From assembly GCA_903925285.1 (NCBI GenBank), contig CAIYET010000042.1, positions 1-52,246 of the forward strand: 52,246 nucleotides of DNA, given 5' to 3'. The notes under the pieces were generated by a model that ran no database searches, was not told the DNA's origin, and saw only the letters and a program-made list of their open reading frames with translations. This document shows, in pieces, positions 1 through 8,764 of the stretch. The position numbers were made by a program, and so were the translations under genes. Each line of letters opens with the position of its first letter. Positions within the stretch are counted from its first letter, which is position 1. The stretch comes from Candidatus Hydrogenedentota bacterium. Lineage in GTDB: Bacteria; Hydrogenedentota; Hydrogenedentia; Hydrogenedentales; SLHB01.

Positions 1-782
1 ACGTTGATGTTGAAGATGAACTCTTGGAGACATTGCTTGACCTGATTGAACGTCAGCTTGTCGTAACGCACGAACGGCGCGCAATACGTGTCGAAACTCG
101 ACCAAGCCTGCGCCCCGGCCGTTTCGCCCTGCGTCGTGAACGTCGAGTTCACAATCTGACCCAGAAACGACCGCAAGTGCTTGGCGGGCGAACTCTCGAC
201 CTTGCCCGGAACGCCCCCGAAACCGTCCATGAGCAACTGACGCAAGTCCCAACCCGCGCAGTACGGACCGAGAAATCCGAGGTCGTGAATATGGGCGTCG
301 CCGCTCTCATGCGCCTCGCGGATCTCCGCCGGGTAAACCTCGTGGAGCCAATAATTCTTCGTAAAGAACTCGCGAACGTAATTGTTCAGACCATTGATGC
401 TCTTTTGCGTGTTCGCATTCTCGCGGACGCGCCAATCCTTGTCCCCCAGATAATCCGAGAACATCTTGATCGTCGCCCCGATCAGCGCGTTCTTGTTCCG
501 CGCGCCGGTCCGCTTCTCGCGGTAGAGGATATACGCCTTGGCCGTCTTGGCGTGACCGTTCTTGATCAGCGTCCGCTCGACAAGATCCTGTATGCTTTCG
601 ACGTCAGGAATCCGACCGTCATACTGCTCTGCGATAACCGCCACGACCTGTTGGCACAAGCGCTCCGCCAGTTCATAATCGTCGCCCCCGCACGCAGCCG
701 CCGCTTTGAAGATCGCATCCGTAATCTTCTCGGGACGGAATTCCTTGATACTACCGTCCCGCTTGCGAATGCGCTGCACCAT
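1..782 (-). CDS. nrdD: Anaerobic ribonucleoside-triphosphate reductase, N-terminal part (partial)
   Basis: Reduces ribonucleoside triphosphates to deoxyribonucleotides with a glycyl radical, in the cytoplasm. The gene runs off the left edge, so about 260 N-terminal codons are present and the glycyl-radical C-terminus is not. The N-terminus (about residues 2-95) is an ATP-cone allosteric domain starting MVQRIRKRDGSI. The start of the catalytic domain follows, with HEVYPAEIREAHESGDAHIHDLG and later FTTQGETAGAQAW, typical of class III NrdD. The start is ATG at 782, with AAGGAG about 8 nt upstream. A near-consensus promoter and two NrdR boxes lie about 170 nt upstream, supporting NrdR control. 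The activase NrdG is not in view. Confidence 0.93.
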   Translation of the reverse strand, partial: MVQRIRKRDGSIKEFRPEKITDAIFKAAAACGGDDYELAERLCQQVVAVIAEQYDGRIPDVESIQDLVERTLIKNGHAKTAKAYILYREKRTGARNKNALIGATIKMFSDYLGDKDWRVRENANTQKSINGLNNYVREFFTKNYWLHEVYPAEIREAHESGDAHIHDLGFLGPYCAGWDLRQLLMDGFGGVPGKVESSPAKHLRSFLGQIVNSTFTTQGETAGAQAWSSFDTYCAPFVRYDKLTFNQVKQCLQEFIFNIN

Positions 783-784
783 CC

Positions 785-949
785 CCGAATCTCCTTCCAC
801 GCGTAGCCGTTCCGAAGTTCCGCACTCCGAACCGGACCTCTATAGTCGAAAGAACCCCTGCCGCCAGTTCTTTTTGTTCAATTCACCCAATTGCCACATA
901 CGGCGTCGCAACAGCACATCTGACCACTCGAACGGTCCCTGCCACGAAC
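785..949 (-). promoter_or_regulatory. nrdD 5' leader
   Basis: Predicted untranslated leader between the promoter and nrdD. It holds a 7-bp inverted repeat (849-855 with 867-873, 11-nt loop). I recognise no known riboswitch here, and there is no second gene. Confidence 0.4.
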
Positions 950-951
950 AC

Positions 952-967
952 ACACAGTATATAGTGG
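952..967. promoter_or_regulatory. NrdR box 1 upstream of nrdD
   Basis: ACACAGTATATAGTGG matches 14 of 16 positions of the NrdR palindrome acaCwAtATaTwGtgt. It covers the -10 element of the nrdD promoter. The start-to-start distance to box 2 is 32 bp, about three helical turns, as usual for cooperative NrdR site pairs. Confidence 0.85.
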
Positions 968-984
968 TTTCTCCATTCTGTCAA
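956..984 (-). promoter_or_regulatory. Sigma70-type promoter of nrdD
   Basis: Read on the minus strand: TTGACA (979-984), a 17-nt spacer, then TATACT (956-961). This predicts a transcription start near 949 and a leader of about 167 nt. Both NrdR boxes touch this promoter. Confidence 0.8.
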
Positions 985-999
985 CACTAAATATTGCGT
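984..999. promoter_or_regulatory. NrdR box 2 upstream of nrdD
   Basis: ACACTAAATATTGCGT matches 14 of 16 positions of the NrdR palindrome. It lies at the outer edge of the -35 element and pairs with box 1 at helical phasing. Confidence 0.85.
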
Positions 1000-1012
1000 A
1001 GCTCGACGATCC

Positions 1013-1024
1013 CCTAACGTTAGG
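1013..1024. promoter_or_regulatory. 12-bp perfect palindrome before uvrC
   Basis: CCTAACGTTAGG is a perfect palindrome in the nrdD-uvrC divergent region, about 63 bp upstream of the uvrC start. It could be an operator; no regulator is assigned. Confidence 0.35.
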
Positions 1025-1086
1025 CACGACAAGCATCTACAGCGATTTGCTTGTCCGCGGAGACCCCCTTCGGGTATAGTAAAGGC

Positions 1087-2997
1087 ATGCAAGATCACCC
1101 AAAACAGATGAACGATAAGCCAATTTCAGCGTCCGGCGCCGGCGATTCAACCCCCGGAAAAGTCTTTCTCGCGACGTTCGACGTGGGCCGGATCCCGGCG
1201 TCGCCCGGCTGCTACATCATGCAGGATGCAAAGAAGAAACCCATCTATATTGGAAAAGCGAAGAATCTGCGAGCGCGGTTACGCACCTATGTCAACAAAC
1301 AGGATACTAGATATAGGGTTAAATTCCTGCTGCGCCACGTGGCCCACATCGAGTTCCTCGTCACGACCACGGAAAAAGAGGCGCTCCTCCTCGAAAACAG
1401 CCTGATCAAACAGTACAAACCCCGCTACAACGTCCAATTGAAAGACGACAAAACCTACGTGAGCCTGCGGATCGACCTCGAAGGACGGTATCCGCGCGTG
1501 ACGGTCGTGCGGCGCTACAAAAAGGACGGGGCGCGGTATTTCGGGCCGTACACGAGTGCGTCGGCGGTGCGCGAAACGCTGAAACTGATCAGACGATTCT
1601 TTCCGTTGCGCCTTTGCAGCGACCGCGTGTTGCGCAGCCGTACGCGGCCTTGCCTCTACCGCCAGATGGGCCAATGCATGGGACCGTGCGGCGCGGTGGA
1701 CGACGCGCAATACCGCGAAGTGGTCAATCAGGTAATGCTGGTGCTCCAAGGCCGAACGGAGGACTTGGAAAACTACCTCGCCGAGCAAATCCAGGGGCAT
1801 GCGGAGCGGCTCGAATTCGAGCAGGCGGCCCTCTTGCGCGACCGGCTGTTCGCGTTGCGCAAGACCGTCGAACGCCAACGGACCGTTGCCGTGCCCGGCG
1901 TCGAGGATCGCGACGCGATCGGGCTGTATCAGGAAGGGCGCTATGTGGTAGTCCAGGCAATCTTCTTCCGGGGCGGCAAGATGGTGGGCGGGCGCGACTA
2001 CGCATTCGAGGGCTGCGAGATGCCCGTGGACGAGTTCCTCAGTTCGTTCCTCCTGCAATACGGCGCGCAGGCGCCGACACTGCCCGCCGAGATCCTCGTG
2101 CCGTTCGAACTCGAAGATGCCGACGCCCTCGCCGAGATCCTGGCCGAACGCCGCGGCGCCAAGGTGGCCATCCTATATCCCCAACGCGGCGACAAGGCGG
2201 CACTGGTCGAACTGGCCGTCCGCAACGCGCGCCACTCGTTCACCGAGCGGCAACTGGTAAAAGAGGCCAACAAGGATTTGCTCGAGCAGGTCCGCAAGGC
2301 GTTCGACCTTGCCAAAGCGCCGCACCGAATGGAGTGCTTCGACATCTCGAACCTCCAGGGCGACCGGGCCGTCGGCGGCATGGCGGTCTTCGAAGACGGG
2401 TTGCCCAACAAGGCGCGTTATCGCCGGTACGCGATTCGCACCGTCCAGGGCCAGGACGATTTCGCGATGCTGCGCGAAGTCCTCATGCGACGATACAAGC
2501 GCGCCATCGAGGAGGACGATCTGCCCGGCCTCGCCGTCATCGACGGCGGGCGCGGCCAACTCAACGTTGCACGGGCCGTATTCGACGACCTCGGGATCGA
2601 CGACCTGCCCGTCGTGAGCATCGCGAAATCGCGCGTCGAAGGCGAATCCCGGTCGCCCGAACGCTTCTTCCTGCCCAACCGGGTCAATCCCATCGTCCTG
2701 CCACAGCACCTGCCCGTCGTTCGGCTCATGGCGCGGTTGCGCGACGAGGCCCATCGCTTCGCGGTCACGTACCACCGGAAGCGACGACGCGAAGCGGCCT
2801 TCAAGACGCCGCTGACCGATATTCCAGGCGTCGGCCCCAAGCGCGCAAGAACGCTCTTGACCCAGCTCGGTTCTCTTGCGACAATAGCGGGTAGTTCCGT
2901 CGAGGCCATCGCGGCCTTGCCCGGATTCAACGAGAAGATGGCGCGCGCGGTCCTTGAACACCTCGGCGCGCGGGAAACCGAAGGAGTTAGGAGTTAG
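1087..2997 (+). CDS. uvrC: UvrABC system protein C (excinuclease subunit)
   Basis: Nucleotide-excision-repair endonuclease that cuts on both sides of a lesion bound by UvrB. The 636 residues show the family order. The GIY-YIG nuclease domain comes first (GCYIMQDAKKKPIYIGKAKN, about residues 37-60). The UVR motif follows (EFEQAALLRDRL, about 240-255), then the RNase-H-like domain with MECFDISNLQGD. Last is a C-terminal helix-hairpin-helix pair (DIPGVGPKRARTLL and AALPGFNEKMARAVL). ATG at 1087 was preferred to TTG at 1051. A TATAGT (1075-1080) sits so close that the message could be leaderless or begin at ATG 1108 instead. The next gene starts 4 nt after the stop, so the two are probably co-transcribed. 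Confidence 0.95.
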   Translation: MQDHPKQMNDKPISASGAGDSTPGKVFLATFDVGRIPASPGCYIMQDAKKKPIYIGKAKNLRARLRTYVNKQDTRYRVKFLLRHVAHIEFLVTTTEKEALLLENSLIKQYKPRYNVQLKDDKTYVSLRIDLEGRYPRVTVVRRYKKDGARYFGPYTSASAVRETLKLIRRFFPLRLCSDRVLRSRTRPCLYRQMGQCMGPCGAVDDAQYREVVNQVMLVLQGRTEDLENYLAEQIQGHAERLEFEQAALLRDRLFALRKTVERQRTVAVPGVEDRDAIGLYQEGRYVVVQAIFFRGGKMVGGRDYAFEGCEMPVDEFLSSFLLQYGAQAPTLPAEILVPFELEDADALAEILAERRGAKVAILYPQRGDKAALVELAVRNARHSFTERQLVKEANKDLLEQVRKAFDLAKAPHRMECFDISNLQGDRAVGGMAVFEDGLPNKARYRRYAIRTVQGQDDFAMLREVLMRRYKRAIEEDDLPGLAVIDGGRGQLNVARAVFDDLGIDDLPVVSIAKSRVEGESRSPERFFLPNRVNPIVLPQHLPVVRLMARLRDEAHRFAVTYHRKRRREAAFKTPLTDIPGVGPKRARTLLTQLGSLATIAGSSVEAIAALPGFNEKMARAVLEHLGARETEGVRS

Positions 2998-3001
2998 GGT
3001 C

Positions 3002-4423
3002 ATGATTTTGTCGGTACTTGCATTGCTGGTGGCCGCAGGAATTTGTTGGTGGGTCTTTTCCGTGTACTCGTTCAATCCGCCCGTCCATGCGGATGAAGTC
3101 CATACCGTTACCACGCCCGACCTCTGGCATCTGCGCGTGTGCCGCTACAAACCAAAATCCGGCGAAGGCGAACCGGTCCTGATGGTCCACGGGTTCATGT
3201 CCACCCAGTTCAACTTCGCACTCCCGGCGGGAGCGTCGATGGCCGATGCGCTCGCCGAAGCGGGCTACGACTGCTGGGTGATGGAACTGCGCGGCAACCG
3301 CACGTCAATCCCCCCGTTCGGCCATTCCATTGGCGACGCGAGCATGGACGACCATATCCTGCGCGACATCCCTGCCACGATTCGGTACATCCAAAAGACG
3401 ACCGGCTACGCGAAAATCCATTGGGTCGGCCATTCGATGGGCGGGATGCTGCTGTACGCGCACGACGCGGTACTAGGCTCCGCGGATCTCGCCAGCGGCA
3501 CGACGCTCGGCTCGCCAATCGGTTTCCAGGACGTGCCGTTCCCCCGTTTCGCCGGTTTGGGTCTCACGCTACGCAAGACCTCGTGGCTGGCCCTCCGGTG
3601 CGTCCAACGCCTGATCATCAACATCTGCCACCTCTTCAAACCGCAATTGGCGCTTATCCCCGTCAACTACGAAAACATGAATCCAATTCTCGATGCGTCG
3701 AACATGTTCAGCACGCTCGATGCGCCACCCATCGGCGTGTCCGAGTCGCTCTCGAATGCCTTGGAAACGCACAAATGGAGCGTGAAAGACGAAACGGTCA
3801 ACGTGTTCGATCATCTCAAGGATCTGCAAGTCCCATTGTTCGCGATCTTCGGAGCGGGCGATCCCTTCGTACCCGTCGAACACGCCAAGACCTTCTTCGA
3901 CCAAATCCGCAACACCGACAAACGCTTCATGATGCTCTCGAAAGCCAATGGGAACGTCGCCGACTACAGCCATGTCGACCTCGTGTTCGGACGCGAAACG
4001 AAAAAAGAAGTCTTCACGCCCGTCGTCGAATGGATGGCCGCGCATCCCATCGCACAACCCGTCGTGGTCGAGGAAGAAGTCGCGAAAAAGATGGCCAAAC
4101 CCGTACCGGCCCCACAACCTGCTCTAGCGGCTGACCCGCCAAAGCCCAAGAGGAGTGTCGCCGACCGCAAGACAGCGCCAATAGCCGCAGTCCCAGCCGC
4201 CAAGACCGCCACGGCAAAAAAAGCTCCTGCCAAGAAAGCGGTGGCCGCGCCCAAGCCCGCAGCCAAAAAGCCCGTTGCCAAAAAGGCCGTAGCAAAGAAA
4301 GCCGCTGCAAAGAAAGCCGCCGCGCCACCTAAACCAGCCCCTGCTGAAGAAACCGCGCCCGAAGCCAAACCGGGCAAGAAAGCCAGCACACGCAAATACG
4401 CCTCAAGCAAAGACAAGTTCTGA
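3002..4423 (+). CDS. Membrane-anchored alpha/beta hydrolase with Ala/Lys-rich C-terminal tail
   Basis: 473 residues. An N-terminal hydrophobic segment (about residues 2-22) acts as signal or anchor. The alpha/beta-hydrolase fold has HGFMSTQFNF near the oxyanion loop, the nucleophile elbow GHSMGG, an acid in FGAGDPFVP and a candidate catalytic His in YSHVDLVFG. The size and the wide cap resemble lipase or PhaC-like lipid esterases; the substrate is unknown. The last ~110 residues are unlike any hydrolase: Pro/Ala/Lys-rich, with repeats such as KKPVAKKAVAKKAAAKKAAA, like histone-H1 or bacterial Hc1-type tails. The start is ATG 3002 with AGGAG just upstream, 4 nt after the uvrC stop. If the protein is exported, the basic tail would face the envelope rather than DNA. 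Confidence 0.82.
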   Translation: MILSVLALLVAAGICWWVFSVYSFNPPVHADEVHTVTTPDLWHLRVCRYKPKSGEGEPVLMVHGFMSTQFNFALPAGASMADALAEAGYDCWVMELRGNRTSIPPFGHSIGDASMDDHILRDIPATIRYIQKTTGYAKIHWVGHSMGGMLLYAHDAVLGSADLASGTTLGSPIGFQDVPFPRFAGLGLTLRKTSWLALRCVQRLIINICHLFKPQLALIPVNYENMNPILDASNMFSTLDAPPIGVSESLSNALETHKWSVKDETVNVFDHLKDLQVPLFAIFGAGDPFVPVEHAKTFFDQIRNTDKRFMMLSKANGNVADYSHVDLVFGRETKKEVFTPVVEWMAAHPIAQPVVVEEEVAKKMAKPVPAPQPALAADPPKPKRSVADRKTAPIAAVPAAKTATAKKAPAKKAVAAPKPAAKKPVAKKAVAKKAAAKKAAAPPKPAPAEETAPEAKPGKKASTRKYASSKDKF

Positions 4424-4488
4424 AACAGAATGAAATGGGTGGCCGTCACCCGTTTATCGGGTTAAAAAGTAACCGGCAGGCAGCGCGG

Positions 4489-4604
4489 TACGGAAAGTCT
4501 GTGGAGCGGGCTGTCAGCCTGCTCGTCTGGCTGAATCGTCCGGTTTTGCACGGGCAGACTGACAGTCCGCCCCACAGGTTCGCATGCCAGGATGACTTTC
4601 CGTA
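4489..4604. repeat. Imperfect long inverted repeat
   Basis: The left arm (about 4489-4530) and right arm (about 4549-4604) are imperfect reverse complements. Both carry versions of CTGTGGRGCGGRCTGTCAG and end in TACGGAAAGT. It lies between two co-directional genes and looks like a dispersed intergenic hairpin element rather than a simple terminator, since no T-run follows. Confidence 0.6.
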
Positions 4605-4626
4605 CACGCTCTAAGGAAAACTTGTC

Positions 4627-5541
4627 ATGAGCCATGATATCTCGCGCCGACATTTCATCGCGGCGACGGCTGTTGCTGCTGGTCTTGCGGCCATGGGCGC
4701 GCGCGGGGAAGGAGTCGACAAAATGAAAGGGCCGTCGGTCTGCATCTTTTCAAAGCATCTCCAGTTTCTTGACTGGGCGGCCATGGCGAAGGCGGGCAGG
4801 GCGCTTGGCGTGGACGGCTTTGATCTGACGGTGCGCAAGGGCGGCCATGTCGAGCCGGAGAAGGTAGCGTCCGATTTGCCGCGCGCGGTCGATGCGATTC
4901 GCGCCGAGGGACTCGAGGTCCCGATGATGACGACGAATCTGAACAATGGCGACGACCCGGTGGCGCGTCCGTTGCTCGAAGCGGCGTCGAAGGCGGGCAT
5001 TCGATATTTCCGCATCGGTGGTTTGCTGTACGACAAGACGGGCAATCCGCTCGGCCAACTCGAGAAGTTCACGGAAGGTATTCGCGGCCTCGCGAAGTTG
5101 GCCGAACAATACGGGGTCACGGCGGGCTATCACAACCATTCCGGTCGCAACGAAGTCGGCGCGGCGATATGGGATTTGCAGCGCATGATCGAGGCCGTCG
5201 GTTCCGACCGGCTCGGTTCGAATTTCGACGTCGGCCACGCGGCCGTCGAAGGCGCATACGGCGTGTGGCAAATCAACGCGCGTCTCATCGCGCCATACGT
5301 CAAGATGATGGCCGTCAAGGATTTCGTGTGGGACAAGGACAAGCCGAAATGGGTATCGCTCGGTACGGGCATCGTGAAAACCGTGGAATGCCTCGAAATC
5401 GTCCGCGAAGCCGGGTTCGCAGGCCCCATCTCGCTCCACTTCGAGTACAAAACGCCGTCGAACGATACGCTCCTCGAAGAGATGGAGAAAACGGTCCAGA
5501 CTCTCCGCGCCAACCTTCAGGCAGTCGGCTTTGGCGCGTGA
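4627..5541 (+). CDS. Tat-exported sugar phosphate isomerase/epimerase (AP endonuclease 2-like TIM barrel)
   Basis: 304 residues. The N-terminus MSHDISRRHFIAATAVAAG is a twin-arginine signal (SRRxFI), so the enzyme should fold in the cytoplasm and be exported. The rest is a xylose-isomerase-like TIM barrel. Candidate metal or substrate ligands are in GYHNHSGRN, SNFDVGHAAVEG, MAVKDF and LHFEYK. These proteins epimerise, isomerise or cleave sugar derivatives such as inosose and 3-keto-sugars; the exact substrate cannot be read from sequence. AAGGA lies about 11 nt before the ATG. It stands alone, convergent with proB. Confidence 0.85.
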   Translation: MSHDISRRHFIAATAVAAGLAAMGARGEGVDKMKGPSVCIFSKHLQFLDWAAMAKAGRALGVDGFDLTVRKGGHVEPEKVASDLPRAVDAIRAEGLEVPMMTTNLNNGDDPVARPLLEAASKAGIRYFRIGGLLYDKTGNPLGQLEKFTEGIRGLAKLAEQYGVTAGYHNHSGRNEVGAAIWDLQRMIEAVGSDRLGSNFDVGHAAVEGAYGVWQINARLIAPYVKMMAVKDFVWDKDKPKWVSLGTGIVKTVECLEIVREAGFAGPISLHFEYKTPSNDTLLEEMEKTVQTLRANLQAVGFGA

Positions 5542-5659
5542 GAATTGGAACGACGTGCCGCGTCCTTAGGAAGCAGGCTGAAGAACGATCCTTGAGAACA
5601 GTTCGTAATCCTTGACTCCGCCATATCACCGAGACCGTTTTGTTGCGGCGTCGATCGCG

Positions 5660-6796
5660 TCACAGCACGACGAGATTGTTTCGGTGGATTGCTTCGTCGA
5701 AGTCTTTCTGGCCGAGAATTGCGGCGATCTTCTTGCTCGAACAGCCCTTTATTCGCAGCAAGTCGTCGCTTCCATAGTTCGTCAGTCCGCGCGCGATTTC
5801 ACGGCCCGCCGAATCGAGGACCTTGATCGCCGCGCCGGCTGCAAAATGGCCTTGGACCTGCGCTATGCCCGCCGCGAGTAGACTCTTGCCGCGTTCGAGG
5901 AGCGCCGCGCGCGCCCCATCGTCGATACGGACCGCGCCCTGCACCTTGCGCCCGAAGGCGATCCAGCGTTTGCGGTGCGGCAGCACGTCCGCCGAGGCGG
6001 CCAACAACGTTGCACGAGCGCGCCCATCGAGCACGTCGAGGATGATATGCGGCTTGCGCCCGTTGGCCAACACGACCGGCAATCCCGCGCTGCATGCGAT
6101 CTTGGCGGCAGCCAACTTGGTCTTCATGCCGCCAACGGAGGTCTCGACCACCGTGTCGCCCGCTAGCGCTTCGACGGCGTCGGTGATTTCCTCGACGTAT
6201 TCGATCAGTTTCGCGGACTTGTATCGCGCGGGATTCTTGTCGAACAGGCCGTCCACATCGCTCAGGATAATCAGGAGGTCCGCGTCGATTTTCGCGGCGA
6301 TTTTCGCGGCCAGCGTATCGTTGTCGCCGAACTTGAGTTCTTCCGTCGCCGTCGAATCGTTCTCATTGACGATCGGCACGACCGTGCCGAGGTCGAACAA
6401 CGCATGGATCGTGTTGCGGACGTTCAGGTAGGTCTGCCGGTTGTCGAGGTCCGAGGCGGCCAACAACACTTGCGCGGTTTTGAACCCTTTACCGTGGGTG
6501 CGGAACAGCGTTTCGTAGCTGTGCATAAGCACGGACTGTCCCACGGCGGCCGTTGCCTGTTTCAGCGGGAGGAGTTTCGGGCGTTGTGTGAGTCCGAGGG
6601 CGTTCATGCCGCACCCGATCGCGCCCGACGAGACGATCAAGACGTTCATGGCGCGTTCGCGTTTCAAGCGCACCACGTCCTCGACGATGCCTTCGAGCAG
6701 ACGCCCGTCGAAGGGCCGCTTGTCGGTCAGCAACGTTGTGCCGATCTTGACGACCAGCGTTTTGATATCAGTCGGGATGATACTCAAACTCGACAT
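5660..6796 (-). CDS. proB: Glutamate 5-kinase
   Basis: Phosphorylates L-glutamate to glutamate 5-phosphate, the first step of proline synthesis. The 378 residues contain an amino-acid-kinase domain (VVKIGTTLLTD, VSSGAIGCGMNALG, NENDSTATEELKFGDNDTLA, GGMKTKLAAAKIA) and a C-terminal PUA domain (about 285-378, with KVLDSAGREIARGLTNY), as in full-length ProB. ATG 6796 lies 29 nt inside the 3' end of obgE, so translation is probably coupled. It is the last gene of the nadX-rplU-rpmA-obgE-proB operon. No proA is in view. Confidence 0.95.
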   Translation of the reverse strand: MSSLSIIPTDIKTLVVKIGTTLLTDKRPFDGRLLEGIVEDVVRLKRERAMNVLIVSSGAIGCGMNALGLTQRPKLLPLKQATAAVGQSVLMHSYETLFRTHGKGFKTAQVLLAASDLDNRQTYLNVRNTIHALFDLGTVVPIVNENDSTATEELKFGDNDTLAAKIAAKIDADLLIILSDVDGLFDKNPARYKSAKLIEYVEEITDAVEALAGDTVVETSVGGMKTKLAAAKIACSAGLPVVLANGRKPHIILDVLDGRARATLLAASADVLPHRKRWIAFGRKVQGAVRIDDGARAALLERGKSLLAAGIAQVQGHFAAGAAIKVLDSAGREIARGLTNYGSDDLLRIKGCSSKKIAAILGQKDFDEAIHRNNLVVL

Positions 6797-8021
6797 CCCC
6801 TATCGCGATGGTCTGCCCTTCCTCGGCGCCCATCCGCTTGAGCGCATGAAACAGCCCCATCCGCTTGAGCCGATTATGGAAATGCCTCACGGCGGCGTCG
6901 TTGTCGAAAGCGGTCATTTGCGCGGCCTGCATCGCGCGCCTGCCCTCGATCCGAAAACCGTTGGGCATCCGTTCGATCGTGAACGGTGCTTCGTAGGTAT
7001 ATTCCGTTTCCTCGGCTTCGAGTTCCGCAGGCTCCGGTTCGCGCCGGAGCCGCTCGACGAGCGCCCACAGTTCTTCGAGCAGCGCCACGACCCCTTCGCC
7101 GGTCGCGGCGGAGATGCAACGCGCCGTACCGAATGCGGACTCGAGCGCCTCGAACCGCTCGCGATTCTCCGGCACGTCGGCCTTGTTCAATGCATACACG
7201 CGCGGACGTTCGGCAAACACCGAACTGTGCTGAGCGAGTTCGTTTTCGAGAATATCGCGCGTCTGAACGGGGTCCTCGTCGCCCAGGTCGATCAAGAACA
7301 GAAGCACTTTCGTGCGTTCGATGTGCCGCAGGAAGTCGTGGCCCAGCCCCTTGCCTTGAGAGGCGCCTTCGATAATCCCCGGTATGTCCGCCAAGGTCAG
7401 CGTGCGATGATCGGACAGCATGGCCACGCCCAAATTGGGCGATAGCGTTGTGAAAGGATAGTTATCGATCTTGGGCCGCGCCGCCGTGGACGCCGCGAGC
7501 AGCGTGGACTTCCCCGCGTTGGGCAGGCCAACCACCCCGACTTCGGCGATGACTTTGAGTTCGAGCAGATACTCGCGCTCTTCGCCCGGTTCGCCGAGTT
7601 CGGCAAAGCGCGGCGCCCGATTCGTCGACGTGACGAACCGCGCGTTGCCCTTCCCGCCGCGCCCGCCCCGGCCCGCGAGAAAGCGCTGTCCGGGTTCGAC
7701 GAGGTCGGCGAGCAGTTCCTGGGTTTTGAAATCGCGTACGATGGTACCCGCAGGCAGGTGGACGAGGGCGTCTTCGCCTGTCCAGCCATGACAATCGCTT
7801 CCCATGCCGTGCTGGCCGCGTTCGCCTTTCCAGAAGGAATGATATTTGACATCGAGCAGCGAGGTAAGTTGCTCGTCCGCGATGAAAAAAACGCTGCCCC
7901 CATCACCCCCGTCGCCGCCGCTCGGACCGCCCCTCGGCACATACTTCTCGCGCCGGAATGCGCAACACCCGTTGCCTCCGGCGCCGGCGACTACTTTGAC
8001 TCGTGCACGATCTACCAGCAT
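6768..8021 (-). CDS. obgE: GTPase Obg (ribosome assembly / stress GTPase)
   Basis: Essential GTPase in 50S assembly and stringent/cell-cycle control. The 417 residues have the full domain order. The Gly-rich Obg domain comes first (about 1-158, PRGGPSGGDGGDGGSV). The G domain follows, with P-loop GLPNAGKST, switch residues SPNLG, DIPG and NKAD. An OCT domain closes the protein (about 335-417). AGGAGG lies about 12 nt before ATG 8021. It sits downstream of rplU-rpmA, the usual bacterial arrangement, and overlaps proB. Confidence 0.97.
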   Translation of the reverse strand: MLVDRARVKVVAGAGGNGCCAFRREKYVPRGGPSGGDGGDGGSVFFIADEQLTSLLDVKYHSFWKGERGQHGMGSDCHGWTGEDALVHLPAGTIVRDFKTQELLADLVEPGQRFLAGRGGRGGKGNARFVTSTNRAPRFAELGEPGEEREYLLELKVIAEVGVVGLPNAGKSTLLAASTAARPKIDNYPFTTLSPNLGVAMLSDHRTLTLADIPGIIEGASQGKGLGHDFLRHIERTKVLLFLIDLGDEDPVQTRDILENELAQHSSVFAERPRVYALNKADVPENRERFEALESAFGTARCISAATGEGVVALLEELWALVERLRREPEPAELEAEETEYTYEAPFTIERMPNGFRIEGRRAMQAAQMTAFDNDAAVRHFHNRLKRMGLFHALKRMGAEEGQTIAIGDVEFEYHPD

Positions 8022-8079
8022 GGCGAGGCGTTACCTCCTGCAGTGCGGGAATTGGCGGGCCCGCTCGCCAGCGGTCCGG

Positions 8080-8346
8080 TTAATCGGCCTTCGCCGCAAG
8101 AACCACGTCGACGCACTGGCGTACCTTGCTCTGATGCCGGAACTGGACGACGCCGTCTTCGAGCGCAAACAAGGTGTCGTCGCTGCCGATGCCCACGTTG
8201 CGGCCGGGATGAAACTTCGTACCGCGTTGCCGAACGAGGATATTGCCCGCGATAACTTTCTGGCCGCCGTATTTCTTGACACCCAACCGTTGCGCGTTGC
8301 TGTCGCGCCCGTTGCGCGCGCTACCGCCCTGCTTCTTATGCGCCAT
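8080..8346 (-). CDS. rpmA: 50S ribosomal protein L27
   Basis: 88-residue L27, a 50S protein near the peptidyl-transferase centre. It starts [20 protein letters not shown] and contains [22 protein letters not shown], both family signatures. There is no N-terminal cleavage extension of the Firmicutes type. AGGAG lies 8 nt before the ATG. It is the third gene of the operon, between rplU and obgE. Confidence 0.98.
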   Translation of the reverse strand: MAHKKQGGSARNGRDSNAQRLGVKKYGGQKVIAGNILVRQRGTKFHPGRNVGIGSDDTLFALEDGVVQFRHQSKVRQCVDVVLAAKAD

Positions 8347-8430
8347 GACTCATCTCCTGCCTCACCGGGAATCCATAGCCCGGATAATGCCCTTGTTTCA
8401 ATTCGACTGACCCGATAAACGCGCGTGCGT

Positions 8431-8742
8431 TTAGCCGGCGATCGCGACGACCTTCAATTCCGTAAACGGTTGCCGGTGGCCATACATGCGGTTGTAGTTG
8501 TTCTTCCGCTTGCGCTTGTACACGCGGACCTTGCGGCCACGGTCCTGCTTGACGACGTGGCAAATAACCTTCGCGTCCACGAGCGCCGTGGGATCGCTTA
8601 CAATCCCGTCGTCCTTCACCAACAGGCGCACGGGACTCAACTCGACCGTCTCGCCGATCGGCGCATCGATTTTCTCGACGCGGATCATGTCGTCCACGAA
8701 CACCTTTTCCTGCTTGCCACCCGTTACCACTACTGCGTACAT
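8431..8742 (-). CDS. rplU: 50S ribosomal protein L21
   Basis: 103-residue L21, which binds 23S rRNA. It starts MYAVVVTGGKQEKV and carries the basic KVRVYKRKRKNNYNRMYGHRQ segment and C-terminal TELKVVAI typical of the family. The start at 8742 gives the canonical N-terminus and has GGGAG upstream. The nadX stop is 22 nt upstream, so nadX and rplU are in one transcript. Confidence 0.97.
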   Translation of the reverse strand: MYAVVVTGGKQEKVFVDDMIRVEKIDAPIGETVELSPVRLLVKDDGIVSDPTALVDAKVICHVVKQDRGRKVRVYKRKRKNNYNRMYGHRQPFTELKVVAIAG

Positions 8743-8764
8743 GTCTTGTTCTCCCAAACCGTGC

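Noticed and set aside
4435-4470. Terminator after the hydrolase gene
   Set aside because: Short 5-bp stems (ACCCG/CGGGT) followed by A-rich rather than T-rich sequence.
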